DNA of 32,865 bases from Dokdonia sp. GTDB lineage: Bacteria > Bacteroidota > Bacteroidia > Flavobacteriales > Flavobacteriaceae. The translations under genes were made by a program, and so were the position numbers. Positions 7,633 to 15,785 of the stretch are shown here, piece by piece; positions within the stretch are counted from its first letter, which is position 1; every line of letters begins with the position of its first letter. The notes beneath the pieces were generated by a model, which searched no databases, had not been told where the DNA came from, and saw only the letters and a list, made by a program, of their open reading frames with translations. The stretch is from NCBI GenBank assembly GCA_020628615.1, contig JAHDEV010000018.1, forward strand, positions 1 through 32,865, in the 5' to 3' direction.

Positions 7633-8124
7633 ATGAAAAAAATCCTCCTCCTTAGCGATACACATAGTTATATAGATGACCACATTCTAGGTCACGTAAA
7701 ATGGGCAGACGAGGTCTGGCACGCCGGTGATATAGGTGATCTCAAAGTAACAGACACGCTTAAAAAATTAAAGCCGTTACGTGCCGTTTATGGTAATATA
7801 GATACCACAGAAGCACGACAAGAATTCCCGCTTAACAATCGTTTTATATGTGAAGGCGTAGAAGTACTTATCACTCATATAGGAGGTTACCCGGGTAGAT
7901 ACTCGCCGGCTATAAGGGAAGAAATTTATGCACGACCGCCTAAACTGTTTATATGCGGGCATAGTCATATCTTAAAGGTAATGCCAGATAAAAAACTGGG
8001 ACTATTACATATGAATCCGGGTGCAATAGGGAAGCACGGTTTTCATAAAGTGCGCACAATGCTCAGGTTTACCGTACACGAGGGTCGCATCGAGAATCTT
8101 GAAGTTATAGAGGTTGCTAGGTAA
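7633..8124 (+). CDS. YfcE/MJ0936-family metallophosphoesterase
   Basis: 163 residues, starting MKKILLLSDTHSY. All calcineurin-like metal-binding blocks are in place: SDTH, HAGDIGD, YGNID, THIGG and CGHSH. This is the compact YfcE type, which hydrolyses phosphodiesters in vitro; the natural substrate is unknown. The ATG at 7633 is preferred over an upstream in-frame ATG at 7585, which would translate the palindrome. It is divergent from truA, an arrangement I believe recurs in flavobacteria (from memory). Confidence 0.9.
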   Translation: MKKILLLSDTHSYIDDHILGHVKWADEVWHAGDIGDLKVTDTLKKLKPLRAVYGNIDTTEARQEFPLNNRFICEGVEVLITHIGGYPGRYSPAIREEIYARPPKLFICGHSHILKVMPDKKLGLLHMNPGAIGKHGFHKVRTMLRFTVHEGRIENLEVIEVAR

Positions 8125-8196
8125 TTATTAGAGTATCAGTATTTAAGTTAAGTGCTAAGATTATATTAAACTTAATATATTTTTAAACCTGCTCAT

Positions 8197-8226
8197 TTGC
8201 CTTCCCAAAGGTAAATAGTATCTTTG
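8197..8226 (+). promoter_or_regulatory. Predicted promoter of the PPIase fusion gene
   Basis: TTG at 8197-8199, a 19-bp spacer, then TATCTTTG at 8219-8226. This is a textbook Bacteroidota promoter 22 bp before the ATG at 8249. Confidence 0.7.
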
Positions 8227-8248
8227 CACCTCATTAAAAACAAGGATA

Positions 8249-9181
8249 ATGCAAGACGGTATTTACGCAAAAATTCATACGCCAAAGGGCGAAATAACAC
8301 TTAAGCTTGAGCACGAAAAAACTCCTGGAACAGTAGGAAACTTTGTTGCCCTAGCAGAAGGAAACCTAGAGAACTCTCAAAAACCTCAAGGAACACCTTA
8401 CTATGACGGATTAAAATTTCACCGTGTCATTCCTGATTTTATGATCCAAGGAGGTTGCCCACTGGGAACTGGAACTGGTGATGGAGGATACAAATTTGAC
8501 GATGAGATTCACCCAGACCTTAAGCACGATGCTCCAGGTAAATTATCTATGGCAAATGCTGGACCAGGAACTAATGGAACTCAATTTTTCATAACACACA
8601 TCCCTACAGACTGGTTAGACGGTAAGCACACTGTTTTTGGAAACGTGGTAGAAGGACAAGACGTGGTAGATGATATTGCACAAGGTGATACTATGGATAA
8701 GATAGAAATCATACGTGTAGGAGCAGAGGCAGAGGCTTGGAATGCAGTAGAAGCATTTAGAACCTTTGAAGGATCTAGAGCTAAGCGTATAGAAGAAGAG
8801 AGAGCAGCACAAGCAGCAGAGATAGAAGCACTAGCAACAGGATTTGATACAACTGAAAGCGGACTACGCTACCAGATTATACAAAAAGGAGACGGTGTAA
8901 AAGCAGAAAAAGGTAAAACAGTTTCTGTACACTATAAGGGAGCACTTCCTGACGGGACTGTCTTTGATAGTTCTTTTAAAAGAAACCAACCTATAGATTT
9001 TCAACTAGGAGTAGGTCAAGTAATCCCAGGATGGGATGAAGGTATCGCTTTACTTAATGTAGGAGATAAAGCACGTTTAGTAATCCCTTCAGATCTTGCT
9101 TACGGTAGTGCAGGAGCTGGTGGTGTTATACCACCTAATGCTACACTCGTATTTGATGTAGAACTCGTTGCTGTAAAGTAA
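8249..9181 (+). CDS. Dual peptidyl-prolyl isomerase: cyclophilin fused to FKBP
   Basis: 310 residues with no signal peptide. A cyclophilin domain (about 5-157) has R59, Q67, Q112, W122 and H127 of the active site ([33 protein letters not shown]). An Ala/Glu-rich helical linker (about 158-200) leads to an FKBP domain (about 203-310) with Y229, F239-D240, F251, V258-I259, W262, Y285 and F302. Both sites look intact, so it should fold or scaffold cytoplasmic proteins with two independent proline isomerases. Dual-family immunophilins in this cyclophilin-FKBP order have been described from a few unicellular organisms, including flavobacteria. The gene is monocistronic, with its own promoter and terminator. 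Confidence 0.95.
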   Translation: MQDGIYAKIHTPKGEITLKLEHEKTPGTVGNFVALAEGNLENSQKPQGTPYYDGLKFHRVIPDFMIQGGCPLGTGTGDGGYKFDDEIHPDLKHDAPGKLSMANAGPGTNGTQFFITHIPTDWLDGKHTVFGNVVEGQDVVDDIAQGDTMDKIEIIRVGAEAEAWNAVEAFRTFEGSRAKRIEEERAAQAAEIEALATGFDTTESGLRYQIIQKGDGVKAEKGKTVSVHYKGALPDGTVFDSSFKRNQPIDFQLGVGQVIPGWDEGIALLNVGDKARLVIPSDLAYGSAGAGGVIPPNATLVFDVELVAVK

Positions 9182-9202
9182 GGAGTACAATTATAAAGTT
9201 TT

Positions 9203-9232
9203 AAAAGGTCTGGTGTTATGCCAGACCTTTTT
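9203..9232 (+). terminator. Terminator of the PPIase fusion gene
   Basis: An 11-bp stem (AAAAGGTCTGG at 9203-9213 with its complement at 9221-9231) with a 7-nt loop and a short T-run. It lies 21 bp after the stop codon. Confidence 0.85.
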
Positions 9233-9307
9233 GATTTAAAAGCATTTAATCTCGTGGTTGTTAATAAGGTGTGATAACAATTATGTGTAAAGGCGCAAAG
9301 ACTTTTC

Positions 9308-9315
9308 TATTTTTG
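9308..9315 (+). promoter_or_regulatory. Predicted -7 element very close to a start codon
   Basis: TATTTTTG matches TAnnTTTG and ends 5 bp before the ATG at 9321, so the RNA would begin at or within a few bases of the start codon. There is no clear TTG 19-20 bp upstream. The weak -33 keeps confidence low. Confidence 0.35.
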
Positions 9316-9320
9316 AGACT

Positions 9321-9851
9321 ATGGAAAAGTTAAGATACCCAATAGGAAAATACTCAATGCCCACAGATATCTCAAACGAGAAGCTTACAGAGTGGATTAA
9401 CATTCTAGAAGTAATGCCAGCTCAGTTACGAGATATGACAAGCGAGATGAGTGATGAGCAGTTAGACACGCCTTACAGACCAGAAGGATGGAACGTGAGA
9501 CAAGTAGTACACCATCTAGCAGATAGTCATCACAACAGCTATACGCGTTTTAAATGGGCACTCACAGAAGAAAACCCTGTAATAAAACCTTATGATGAAA
9601 ATGCGTGGACAGCACTCCCAGATCTAGAAGGAATGCCCGTAGAGTGGTCACTACGTCACCTTGAAGTGGTACATTATAAACTTGTACGATTATTAAGAAC
9701 GCTCACAGATGAGCAACTGTCTAAAACATTTATTCACCCTGCAGGTGATAAAACCTATAACTTGAAACAAAATGTAGGGCAATATGCTTGGCACAGTATG
9801 CATCACTATATGCACATTGCAAACTTAGTCAAAGAGAAAGGCTGGAAATAA
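9321..9851 (+). CDS. DinB-superfamily, YfiT/BstA-like metal-dependent protein
   Basis: 176 residues with a four-helix DinB fold. Likely metal ligands are the histidines in VRQVVHHLADSHHNSYTRF and in the C-terminal WHSMHHYMHI. The start MEKLRYPIGKYSMP is the normal beginning for the YfiT group, annotated as putative metal-dependent hydrolases or bacillithiol transferases. It probably conjugates or hydrolyses a thiol adduct in the cytoplasm; the substrate is not visible from sequence. It stands alone and is convergent with the KASIII gene across a strong shared terminator. Confidence 0.85.
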   Translation: MEKLRYPIGKYSMPTDISNEKLTEWINILEVMPAQLRDMTSEMSDEQLDTPYRPEGWNVRQVVHHLADSHHNSYTRFKWALTEENPVIKPYDENAWTALPDLEGMPVEWSLRHLEVVHYKLVRLLRTLTDEQLSKTFIHPAGDKTYNLKQNVGQYAWHSMHHYMHIANLVKEKGWK

Positions 9852-9872
9852 TTAGAGACCTAGCACAAAAAG

Positions 9873-9913
9873 AAAGTCCGCAGTAGTATGATACTACTGC
9901 GGACTTTTTTTAT
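9873..9913. terminator. Strong bidirectional terminator between convergent genes
   Basis: A 17-bp perfect stem (9873-9889 with 9891-9907; the real loop is about 7 nt) followed by T-rich sequence on the plus strand. It lies between the ends of the YfiT-like gene (plus) and the KASIII gene (minus) and can serve both. Confidence 0.9.
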
Positions 9914-9935
9914 AAAAATCTCAATACGAGTTATA

Positions 9936-10943
9936 CTACCACTTTATAATAGAGCTAGCCCACGTAAACCCACTACCAAAGGCAGCTAGCACTACAGTAT
10001 CTCCTTCTTTTATTTTGCCGTCTTCCCAAGCTTCTGTAAGTGCAATAGGGATAGAAGCAGCTGTTGTGTTTCCGTACTTCTGGATGTTATTATATACCTT
10101 CTCATCACTAAGCTTAAACTTTTTCTGTACAAATTGTGAGATACGTAAGTTAGCTTGATGCGGTATAAGCATATCGATATCAGTTACATCAAGTTTGTTT
10201 TTCTGTAAACCTTCCATAATCACTTCAGAAAAGCGCACCACGGCATTTTTAAATACAAATTGCCCGTTCATATACGGGTAGTACGGGATATCTTCTTGCG
10301 GATTAGTCTCTATAAGTTCTGGTACCCATTGCTCTGTGCTTGGTCCTTTAAGAGAAAGCTCTAGTGCGTGCTCTCCCTCACTGTGTAGGTGAGATGATAA
10401 TACACCTTTAGTCGTATCTTCTTCTCTTGAGAGAACTGCAGCACCTGCACCATCACCAAATATGACAGACACACTACGTCCTCTAGTGGTAAAATCTAAA
10501 CCTCCACTATGATTTTCAGATCCTATTACTAGTACATTTTTATACATACCAGATTTTATAAACTGGTCTGCCGTTGCAAGAGCATAGATAAATCCAGAAC
10601 ACTGGTTTCTTACATCTAGCGCAGGCACGGTTTCCATACCCATTAAGTGTTGTACTTGCACACCACAACCTGGAAAATAGTAGTCTGGGCTCAAGGTAGC
10701 AAAGACTATCATATCTATATCCTTATTAGTAAGCCCTGCGCGCTCTATAGCAATGGTGGCAGCTTTTACACCCATTTTTGCGGTAGAGTTGCCATCACCT
10801 TTTTTGATATGTCTACGTTCTTTTATTCCCGTGCGTTCTTGTATCCACTCATCATTAGTATCCATCAGTTTAGATAGATCATCATTTGTCACCACATTTT
10901 CTGGGACGTATTTACCTAGTCCGGTAATTTTGGAATTATACAT
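9936..10943 (-). CDS. fabH: 3-oxoacyl-ACP synthase III (KASIII/FabH family)
   Basis: 335 residues of the FabH fold. The catalytic triad is visible: C115 (DVRNQCSGFIY), H262 (IPHQANLRI) and N292 (YGNTTAASIP). The family condenses an acyl-CoA with malonyl-ACP to start fatty-acid synthesis. The motif before the Cys (VRNQ rather than the commoner AACSG context) suggests a FabH paralogue, perhaps with another acyl-CoA preference. It is not near plsX, rpmF or acc genes, where the housekeeping fabH often sits. The start MYNSKITGLGKYVPENVVTN is typical. A palindrome copy lies 33 bp upstream. Confidence 0.88.
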   Translation of the reverse strand: MYNSKITGLGKYVPENVVTNDDLSKLMDTNDEWIQERTGIKERRHIKKGDGNSTAKMGVKAATIAIERAGLTNKDIDMIVFATLSPDYYFPGCGVQVQHLMGMETVPALDVRNQCSGFIYALATADQFIKSGMYKNVLVIGSENHSGGLDFTTRGRSVSVIFGDGAGAAVLSREEDTTKGVLSSHLHSEGEHALELSLKGPSTEQWVPELIETNPQEDIPYYPYMNGQFVFKNAVVRFSEVIMEGLQKNKLDVTDIDMLIPHQANLRISQFVQKKFKLSDEKVYNNIQKYGNTTAASIPIALTEAWEDGKIKEGDTVVLAAFGSGFTWASSIIKW

Positions 10944-10976
10944 AAGCTGTGTTTGAAAATTGTTTGAGGGTAATTA

Positions 10977-10992
10977 CGCTTTCGCGAAAGCG
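10977..10992. repeat. Dispersed palindrome, copy 4
   Basis: Perfect 16-bp core; symmetry extends by TTA on the left to TAA on the right. It is intergenic, upstream of the KASIII gene. The rest of 10944-11177 holds the terminator at 11093 and no recognisable gene. Confidence 0.95.
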
Positions 10993-11092
10993 TAAAAACT
11001 CCCAGCGTGTAAATATACTTTATCTTAAGGGGTAGATAAAGTGTCTCTAATAATTTTAGTATGCACGCATAGTATGAATGAGTATAAACACA

Positions 11093-11122
11093 AAAAGAGC
11101 GCCCGACTAAAAGCGCTCTTTT
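11093..11122 (-). terminator. Terminator of the ABC1-kinase gene
   Basis: A 10-bp stem (AAAAGAGCGC at 11093-11102 with its complement at 11113-11122) and a 10-nt loop. On the minus strand it ends in TTTTTG. It lies 55 bp past the kinase stop codon. Confidence 0.75.
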
Positions 11123-11177
11123 CAAAAAACAACCTAACCAATAACAGGTTACAAAAAAGTAACACAATTATATTTTT

Positions 11178-12503
11178 TTATGCCACAGAGTCTGTGGGTA
11201 TGTAGTTTTTAAAATTATTTACCTTAATCTGTGCTTTGAGGTCGTGCATCAAGTTATAAAGCCCAAAAAAGGTTCTATTTATGTATAAGAAGTGTTTACT
11301 ACCTCTATTACCATTCATCTTACGTATCTCTGTATCCTTACTATACTTCTCGCTTAGCACGGCAATCTGATCAAAAAATGTACTGTCTCTAAAATCAAAT
11401 TCTTCTTGATGCATAGGCTGTGTGAAGAGGCTGAGCATCTCGTGAAATAGTGCCGAGAAGAACTTTACTGTCTCTGCATCATCATCTTCTCGTAATATTT
11501 CTAGCTCATATAATTTTTGCTTAAAAATATTAGGGGCATTTATATTTGACGGTTCTGCAAGGTCAAAGTAAGGTATGTAAAAGTCTTGCGGTACGTGCTT
11601 GATACAGCCAAAGTCTATGGCAATAAGATTATGGTCTTTATCTACCATAAAGTTACCTGGGTGAGGGTCTGCGTGTATGCGCTTTAAAATATGCATCTGG
11701 TACATATAAAAATCCCATAACGCTTGTCCCAGCTTATTTGCCGCTTCTTGATCTGTATTATGTGCTACAAACTCACTTAAGTGTTCCCCATCCATCCAGT
11801 CCATAGTGAGTATGCGCTCACTAGAAAGGTCTGGATAGTAAGTTGGGAATACAAGATTAGGTATGGTAGCACAGTCTTCTGTCATTGCGATGCTTTGTGC
11901 TAGCTCTAGATTATAGTCTGTTTCTTCTAGAAGTTTATCTTCTACCTCTTTAAAAAATTTCTCCTTACCCTCGCCTTGAAGATTAAACATCTTCTTTGCA
12001 ATAGGTTTTACAAGAGCAAGATCACTACTGATACTGTCTGCGACTCCTGGATATTGGATTTTCACAGCAAGTTTTTTCCCATTTAATGTCGCTTGGTGCA
12101 CTTGGCCTATACTGGCCGCGTTTACACTCTGAGCCGCAAACGTATCATAGAGATCTTCTGGGTATTTACCCAGATATTTTTTAAAGGTTTTACGCACTAA
12201 AGGTGGGGATAGGGGAGGAACGCTAAATTGTGATAGAGAAAACTTCTCCACATATGCCTTAGGCATTATGTTTTTCTCCATACTAAGCATTTGCGCCACC
12301 TTAAGTGCGCTTCCTTTTAGACTTTTTAAGCCATCATAAATATCTTCGGCATTATCTTCATTAAGTTGCTCTTTTGTGAGCGATGGGTTAACGACCTTCT
12401 TACCGTAATATTTTGCATAGTTTGCACCCACCTTTACACCAGTCTTAACAAGCTTTGAGGCTCTCTGAAGTTTATTAGTAGGTATGTGGTCTATTGTTTT
12501 CAT
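11178..12503 (-). CDS. ABC1/AarF/UbiB-family atypical kinase
   Basis: 441 residues. The atypical kinase signatures are present: Ala-rich nucleotide loop NAASIGQVH (about 128-136), the lysine in LAVKIQYPG (K148), the HADPHPGNF catalytic loop (about 278-285) and IDFG (D297). The usually invariant KxGQ motif is K68-V-A-Q71 here, with Ala for Gly. Relatives (UbiB, Coq8/ADCK) are membrane-associated ATPases/kinases that support isoprenoid-quinone metabolism; a similar role in menaquinone or lipid handling is inference. It follows the TetR-like gene by 66 bp on the same strand; a small hairpin (GAGGT/ACCTC, 12541-12553) lies between them. They probably form one unit. Confidence 0.9.
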   Translation of the reverse strand: MKTIDHIPTNKLQRASKLVKTGVKVGANYAKYYGKKVVNPSLTKEQLNEDNAEDIYDGLKSLKGSALKVAQMLSMEKNIMPKAYVEKFSLSQFSVPPLSPPLVRKTFKKYLGKYPEDLYDTFAAQSVNAASIGQVHQATLNGKKLAVKIQYPGVADSISSDLALVKPIAKKMFNLQGEGKEKFFKEVEDKLLEETDYNLELAQSIAMTEDCATIPNLVFPTYYPDLSSERILTMDWMDGEHLSEFVAHNTDQEAANKLGQALWDFYMYQMHILKRIHADPHPGNFMVDKDHNLIAIDFGCIKHVPQDFYIPYFDLAEPSNINAPNIFKQKLYELEILREDDDAETVKFFSALFHEMLSLFTQPMHQEEFDFRDSTFFDQIAVLSEKYSKDTEIRKMNGNRGSKHFLYINRTFFGLYNLMHDLKAQIKVNNFKNYIPTDSVA

Positions 12504-12569
12504 ATATTGATGCCCATAGGACTTGTTATCTTGTTGAGTTGAGGTAAAACCTCGTGCTTACTTATAGTA

Positions 12570-13262
12570 CTACTTTGCCATTGTAAAATTTTCTTTAAAA
12601 AGAAATTTTCCAAAGTCTATAATGCTTTCTAGCGGTGTGGTTTCAAAAATGTCAAAAATGGCATTTACAGATTTCTCAATCGCTACATCTGTTTTTTCGA
12701 AGGCAGGAGAGTTATCTTCCATCCAGTATTTAAGTAAGAATAAAAACTGTACCCAAGCTCCTTCTTTAAAAAGTCGTATAGGATTTTTTGTAATCTTATA
12801 ATTCTTCTCATCATTACCTGCCTCTATAAGATCTGCTGCAAAAGAGGTAAGGTGACCCCTCAACTCCTTGAGCTGGCTCATATTCTTAAGCATATTTTTA
12901 TGCTGGTCTAGTGCGACAAGCACATAACTTCTATTTGCAGTAAGCATCTCAAACATTGTAAAAAAGTATGAGAGCATTTTGTCTTTATTAGTATACGACT
13001 CAAAATCACTGTTTTTGTGAAGTACACCCACGGTATTTGTGTGGAAAGCATTCCAGATACCAGCTTTTAGATTTTGAAATGATCCAAAGTATTTATAAAA
13101 CTCTGCTTCTTCTATATTGTGCTCTTTACAAAACTTGTAAATCGTTTTTGGTTCTTCTCCGTGTTCTAGCACATACTCCATATATGCTGTAATGAGCATT
13201 TGTGCATTTACTGTCTTCTTCTTGGCAGTAGTCTTTTTAGTCGTTTTCTTTACAGTTGCCAT
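12570..13262 (-). CDS. TetR/AcrR-like transcriptional regulator
   Basis: 230 residues. A Lys/Thr-rich N-terminal tail (about 1-18) precedes a helix-turn-helix region (about 21-65: TIYKFCKEHNIEEAEFYKYFGSFQ), which keeps the FYKYF turn typical of TetR proteins. The C-terminal part is an all-helical ligand domain (about 75-225). It most likely controls its downstream neighbour, the ABC1 kinase gene, and itself. The ligand is unknown; a lipid-like compound would fit the fold and the partner, which is inference. The start MATVKKTT has a well-placed promoter upstream. Confidence 0.8.
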   Translation of the reverse strand: MATVKKTTKKTTAKKKTVNAQMLITAYMEYVLEHGEEPKTIYKFCKEHNIEEAEFYKYFGSFQNLKAGIWNAFHTNTVGVLHKNSDFESYTNKDKMLSYFFTMFEMLTANRSYVLVALDQHKNMLKNMSQLKELRGHLTSFAADLIEAGNDEKNYKITKNPIRLFKEGAWVQFLFLLKYWMEDNSPAFEKTDVAIEKSVNAIFDIFETTPLESIIDFGKFLFKENFTMAK

Positions 13263-13280
13263 AATATTTGTTGTTTGATG

Positions 13281-13311
13281 TAAAGATACATTATGTTTAA
13301 CCTTGCAGCAA
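13281..13311 (-). promoter_or_regulatory. Predicted promoter of the TetR-ABC1 kinase unit
   Basis: On the minus strand: TTG at 13311-13309, a 20-bp spacer, then TATCTTTA at 13288-13281 (one mismatch to TAnnTTTG). It lies 18 bp before the start codon. A nearby inverted repeat, ATTTCA-7-TGAAAT at 13341-13359, could be the regulator's operator but lies upstream of the -33. Confidence 0.5.
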
Positions 13312-13446
13312 TACTATTAAACAAAACTTACGTTAAAATTATTTCAAATTATATGAAATCCCTTTTCGTAGTTGCTTGTAAGATGTTTGCTCTGTGATGG
13401 TTAATAGTTGGTTGATTAGAGTAGTGGGTGATGCTATGTGTTTTTA

Positions 13447-13462
13447 CGCTTTCGCGAAAGCG
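13447..13462. repeat. Dispersed palindrome, copy 5
   Basis: Perfect core; symmetry extends by TTA/TAA. It lies 130 bp upstream of dnaK and 18 bp before the proposed dnaK -33 element. The 314-bp gap 13263-13576 otherwise holds only the two predicted promoters and the inverted repeat at 13341-13359. Confidence 0.95.
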
Positions 13463-13479
13463 TAATTAAAATCTCTATT

Positions 13480-13508
13480 TTGTTATAATGACACCTTGTC
13501 ATACTTTG
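13480..13508 (+). promoter_or_regulatory. Possible dnaK promoter
   Basis: TTG at 13480-13482, a 19-bp spacer, then TACTTTG at 13502-13508, which is one base short of TAnnTTTG. The words CCTTGTC and CATACT each recur within 30 bp. No CIRCE (HrcA) operator is seen. Confidence 0.35.
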
Positions 13509-13576
13509 ACCGATGGCATACTCCTTGTCTATTTGTGAGTGTTGAAAAAATTAAATAACACTTAAATACATATATA

Positions 13577-15481
13577 ATGAGTAAAATAATAGGAATTGAC
13601 TTGGGTACTACCAACTCGTGCGTTGCTGTAATGGAAGGTAACGAGCCTACGGTAATCCCTAATGCAGAAGGTAAGAGAACTACTCCATCTGTCATTGCCT
13701 TTGTAGAAGGTGGTGAGATTAAAGTAGGAGACCCTGCAAAAAGACAAGCTGTAACAAACCCTACAAAGACGATCGCTTCTGTAAAGCGTTTTATGGGTAA
13801 CAAGTTTTCTGAATCTAGCAAAGAGGCAGAGCGTGCAGCATATAAAGTTGTAAAAGGTGACAATGATACACCACGTGTAGACATAGATGGCCGTTTATAT
13901 ACACCTCAAGAATTATCTGCAATGACACTTCAAAAAATGAAGAAAACGGCAGAAGATTACTTAGGACAAGATGTAACAAGAGCTGTAATTACAGTACCAG
14001 CATACTTTAACGATTCTCAACGTCAAGCTACAAAAGAAGCTGGAGAGATTGCAGGTCTTAAAGTAGAGCGTATTATCAATGAGCCTACAGCAGCAGCACT
14101 TGCTTATGGTCTTGATAAAAAAGATACAGATCAAAAAATCGTTGTTTTTGACTTTGGAGGAGGAACACACGATGTATCTATATTAGAACTAGGAGATGGC
14201 GTTTTTGAAGTATTATCTACAGATGGTGATACACACTTAGGTGGTGATGACGTAGATCAAAAAATCATAAACTGGCTAGCAGAAGAATTTATTGCAGATG
14301 AGGATATGGACCTTCGTAAAGACCCAATGGCTTTACAACGTCTTAAAGAAGCTGCAGAAAAGGCTAAGATTGAGCTTTCTTCTTCTACACAGACAGAAAT
14401 TAACCTTCCTTATGTAACTGCAACGGCTTCTGGGCCTAAGCACTTAGTACGTACTTTAAGCCGTGCAAAGTTTGAAGCGTTAATAGACGACCTAGTAAAA
14501 AGAACAATAGAGCCTTGCCAGACAGCACTTAAATCGGCTGGATTAAGTACAGGAGATATCGATGAGATTATTCTTGTAGGAGGATCTACTCGTATACCTG
14601 CAGTACAGGCAGCGGTAGAGAAGTTCTTTGGTAAAGCACCGTCAAAAGGAGTAAACCCAGATGAGGTTGTTGCCGTAGGAGCAGCAATACAAGGAGGAGT
14701 ACTTACTGGAGATGTAAAAGATGTATTACTACTAGACGTAACACCACTTTCATTAGGTATTGAGACTATGGGTAATGTATTTACAAAACTTATAGAAGCA
14801 AATACAACAATACCTACTAAGAAGTCACAAGTATTCTCTACAGCGGCAGATAACCAGCCTAGTGTAGATATACACGTACTACAAGGTGAGCGCCCTATGG
14901 CAGCAGATAACAAAACGATAGGTCGTTTCCAGTTAACTGATATTCCACCAGCACAAAGAGGTGTACCACAAATTGAGGTAACTTTTGATATTGATGCAAA
15001 TGGTATTATCAAGGTAAGTGCAGTAGATAAAGCAACTGGAAAATCTCAAGATATTCGTATCGAGGCATCTTCTGGACTATCTGAAGAAGAAATTGCAAAG
15101 ATGAAAGCAGAGGCAGAAGCAAATGCAGAGTCTGATAAAAAAGCAAAAGAAACTGCAGATAAGATTAACGAAGCAGACGGTATGATTTTCCAAACGGAAA
15201 AACAACTTACTGAGTTTGGCGATAAATTATCTGACGATAAGAAGAAGCCTATCGAAGATGCACTTGCAGAGCTTAAAGCAGCTTACGAGACTAAGTCTGT
15301 AGATGCGATTACTCCAGCACTTGATAAAATCAATGAAGCTTGGAAAGTAGCCTCTGAAGAGATGTACAAAGCACAAGCAGATGCTGCTGGACAACCAGGA
15401 CCAGATGCACAAGCTGGACCAGATGCAGGAGCAGATACTGCTAGTGATGTAGAAGACGTAGACTTCGAAGAAGTCAAGTAG
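13577..15481 (+). CDS. dnaK: Chaperone DnaK (Hsp70)
   Basis: 634 residues, the usual length. The actin-like ATPase starts [18 protein letters not shown], with [13 protein letters not shown] and [14 protein letters not shown] further on. The interdomain linker is [18 protein letters not shown], followed by the substrate-binding beta domain and helical lid. The C-terminus ends [11 protein letters not shown], close to the conserved acidic EEVK/EEVD-like tail. It refolds proteins in the cytosol with DnaJ and GrpE, neither of which is encoded nearby. Just past the stop codon lies a second, diverged copy of the final codons. Confidence 0.99.
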   Translation: MSKIIGIDLGTTNSCVAVMEGNEPTVIPNAEGKRTTPSVIAFVEGGEIKVGDPAKRQAVTNPTKTIASVKRFMGNKFSESSKEAERAAYKVVKGDNDTPRVDIDGRLYTPQELSAMTLQKMKKTAEDYLGQDVTRAVITVPAYFNDSQRQATKEAGEIAGLKVERIINEPTAAALAYGLDKKDTDQKIVVFDFGGGTHDVSILELGDGVFEVLSTDGDTHLGGDDVDQKIINWLAEEFIADEDMDLRKDPMALQRLKEAAEKAKIELSSSTQTEINLPYVTATASGPKHLVRTLSRAKFEALIDDLVKRTIEPCQTALKSAGLSTGDIDEIILVGGSTRIPAVQAAVEKFFGKAPSKGVNPDEVVAVGAAIQGGVLTGDVKDVLLLDVTPLSLGIETMGNVFTKLIEANTTIPTKKSQVFSTAADNQPSVDIHVLQGERPMAADNKTIGRFQLTDIPPAQRGVPQIEVTFDIDANGIIKVSAVDKATGKSQDIRIEASSGLSEEEIAKMKAEAEANAESDKKAKETADKINEADGMIFQTEKQLTEFGDKLSDDKKKPIEDALAELKAAYETKSVDAITPALDKINEAWKVASEEMYKAQADAAGQPGPDAQAGPDAGADTASDVEDVDFEEVK

Positions 15482-15504
15482 CCTGTACTGAGCGTAGTCG
15501 AAGT
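15482..15504. repeat. Short dispersed-type repeat between the two dnaK tails
   Basis: Contains CTGAGCGTAGTCGAAG. I recognise this word from memory as a widely scattered intergenic repeat in Bacteroidota and some other bacteria. Only one copy occurs in this window. It exactly separates the dnaK stop codon from the vestigial second tail. Confidence 0.45.
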
Positions 15505-15528
15505 ATAGATTTTGAAGAGGTAAAGTAA
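15505..15528 (+). pseudogene. Vestigial second DnaK C-terminus
   Basis: Eight codons reading I-D-F-E-E-V-K-stop, in frame +2 relative to dnaK. They match the genuine end V-D-F-E-E-V-K-stop, with one conservative V/I change and otherwise only synonymous differences (GAC/GAT, TTC/TTT, GAA/GAG, GTC/GTA, TAG/TAA). This pattern suggests a displaced former gene end rather than chance. Confidence 0.6.
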
Positions 15529-15575
15529 TTCCTTAACAAAACTCAGTACTACTACTGAAACACTATATAAATGGG

Positions 15576-15610
15576 AATCCCTTTGACGTAATGTCAAAGG
15601 GATTTTTTTT
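15576..15610 (+). terminator. dnaK terminator
   Basis: A 12-bp stem (AATCCCTTTGAC at 15576-15587 with its complement at 15593-15604), a 5-nt loop and a run of eight T. The next palindrome copy begins 2 bp after the T-run. Confidence 0.93.
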
Positions 15611-15611
15611 G

Positions 15612-15627
15612 CGCTTTCGCGAAAGCG
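15612..15627. repeat. Dispersed palindrome, copy 6
   Basis: Perfect core directly after the dnaK terminator, in the 304-bp gap before the T9SS cargo gene. Its position after a complete terminator argues that the palindrome has another job. Confidence 0.95.
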
Positions 15628-15756
15628 GTATCACACACCTATTTAAAATCTAATTTATAGAAGATATGCATAGCTTTTTTGTAGTATTAATCATACAATT
15701 ATGTAGTACAACTGTATAAATAAGCACTATAACGAGTTTTTTATAGGGGTCTCACC

Positions 15757-15764
15757 TATATTTG
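15757..15764 (+). promoter_or_regulatory. Predicted -7 element of the T9SS cargo operon
   Basis: TATATTTG, a perfect TAnnTTTG, 21 bp before the ATG at 15786. The -33 region has only GTT in place of TTG, so activator help is possible. Confidence 0.5.
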
Positions 15765-15785
15765 CGACACTAAACCAGTCTAATT

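Noticed and set aside
13341-13359. ATTTCA-7-TGAAAT as the operator of the TetR-like regulator
   Set aside because: It lies upstream of the predicted -33 rather than overlapping the promoter, and short AT-rich symmetry is common in this DNA; kept only as a remark.
13480-13576. A CIRCE heat-shock operator upstream of dnaK
   Set aside because: No TTAGCACTC-N9-GAGTGCTAA or near match is visible.
14410-15012. A 200-codon open frame on the minus strand opposite dnaK
   Set aside because: It is a shadow of the dnaK codon pattern, has no family resemblance and overlaps a certain gene completely.
15482-15528. A small independent gene after dnaK ending in EEVK
   Set aside because: There is no start codon in that frame after the dnaK stop and only a few codons; a vestigial tail explains it better.
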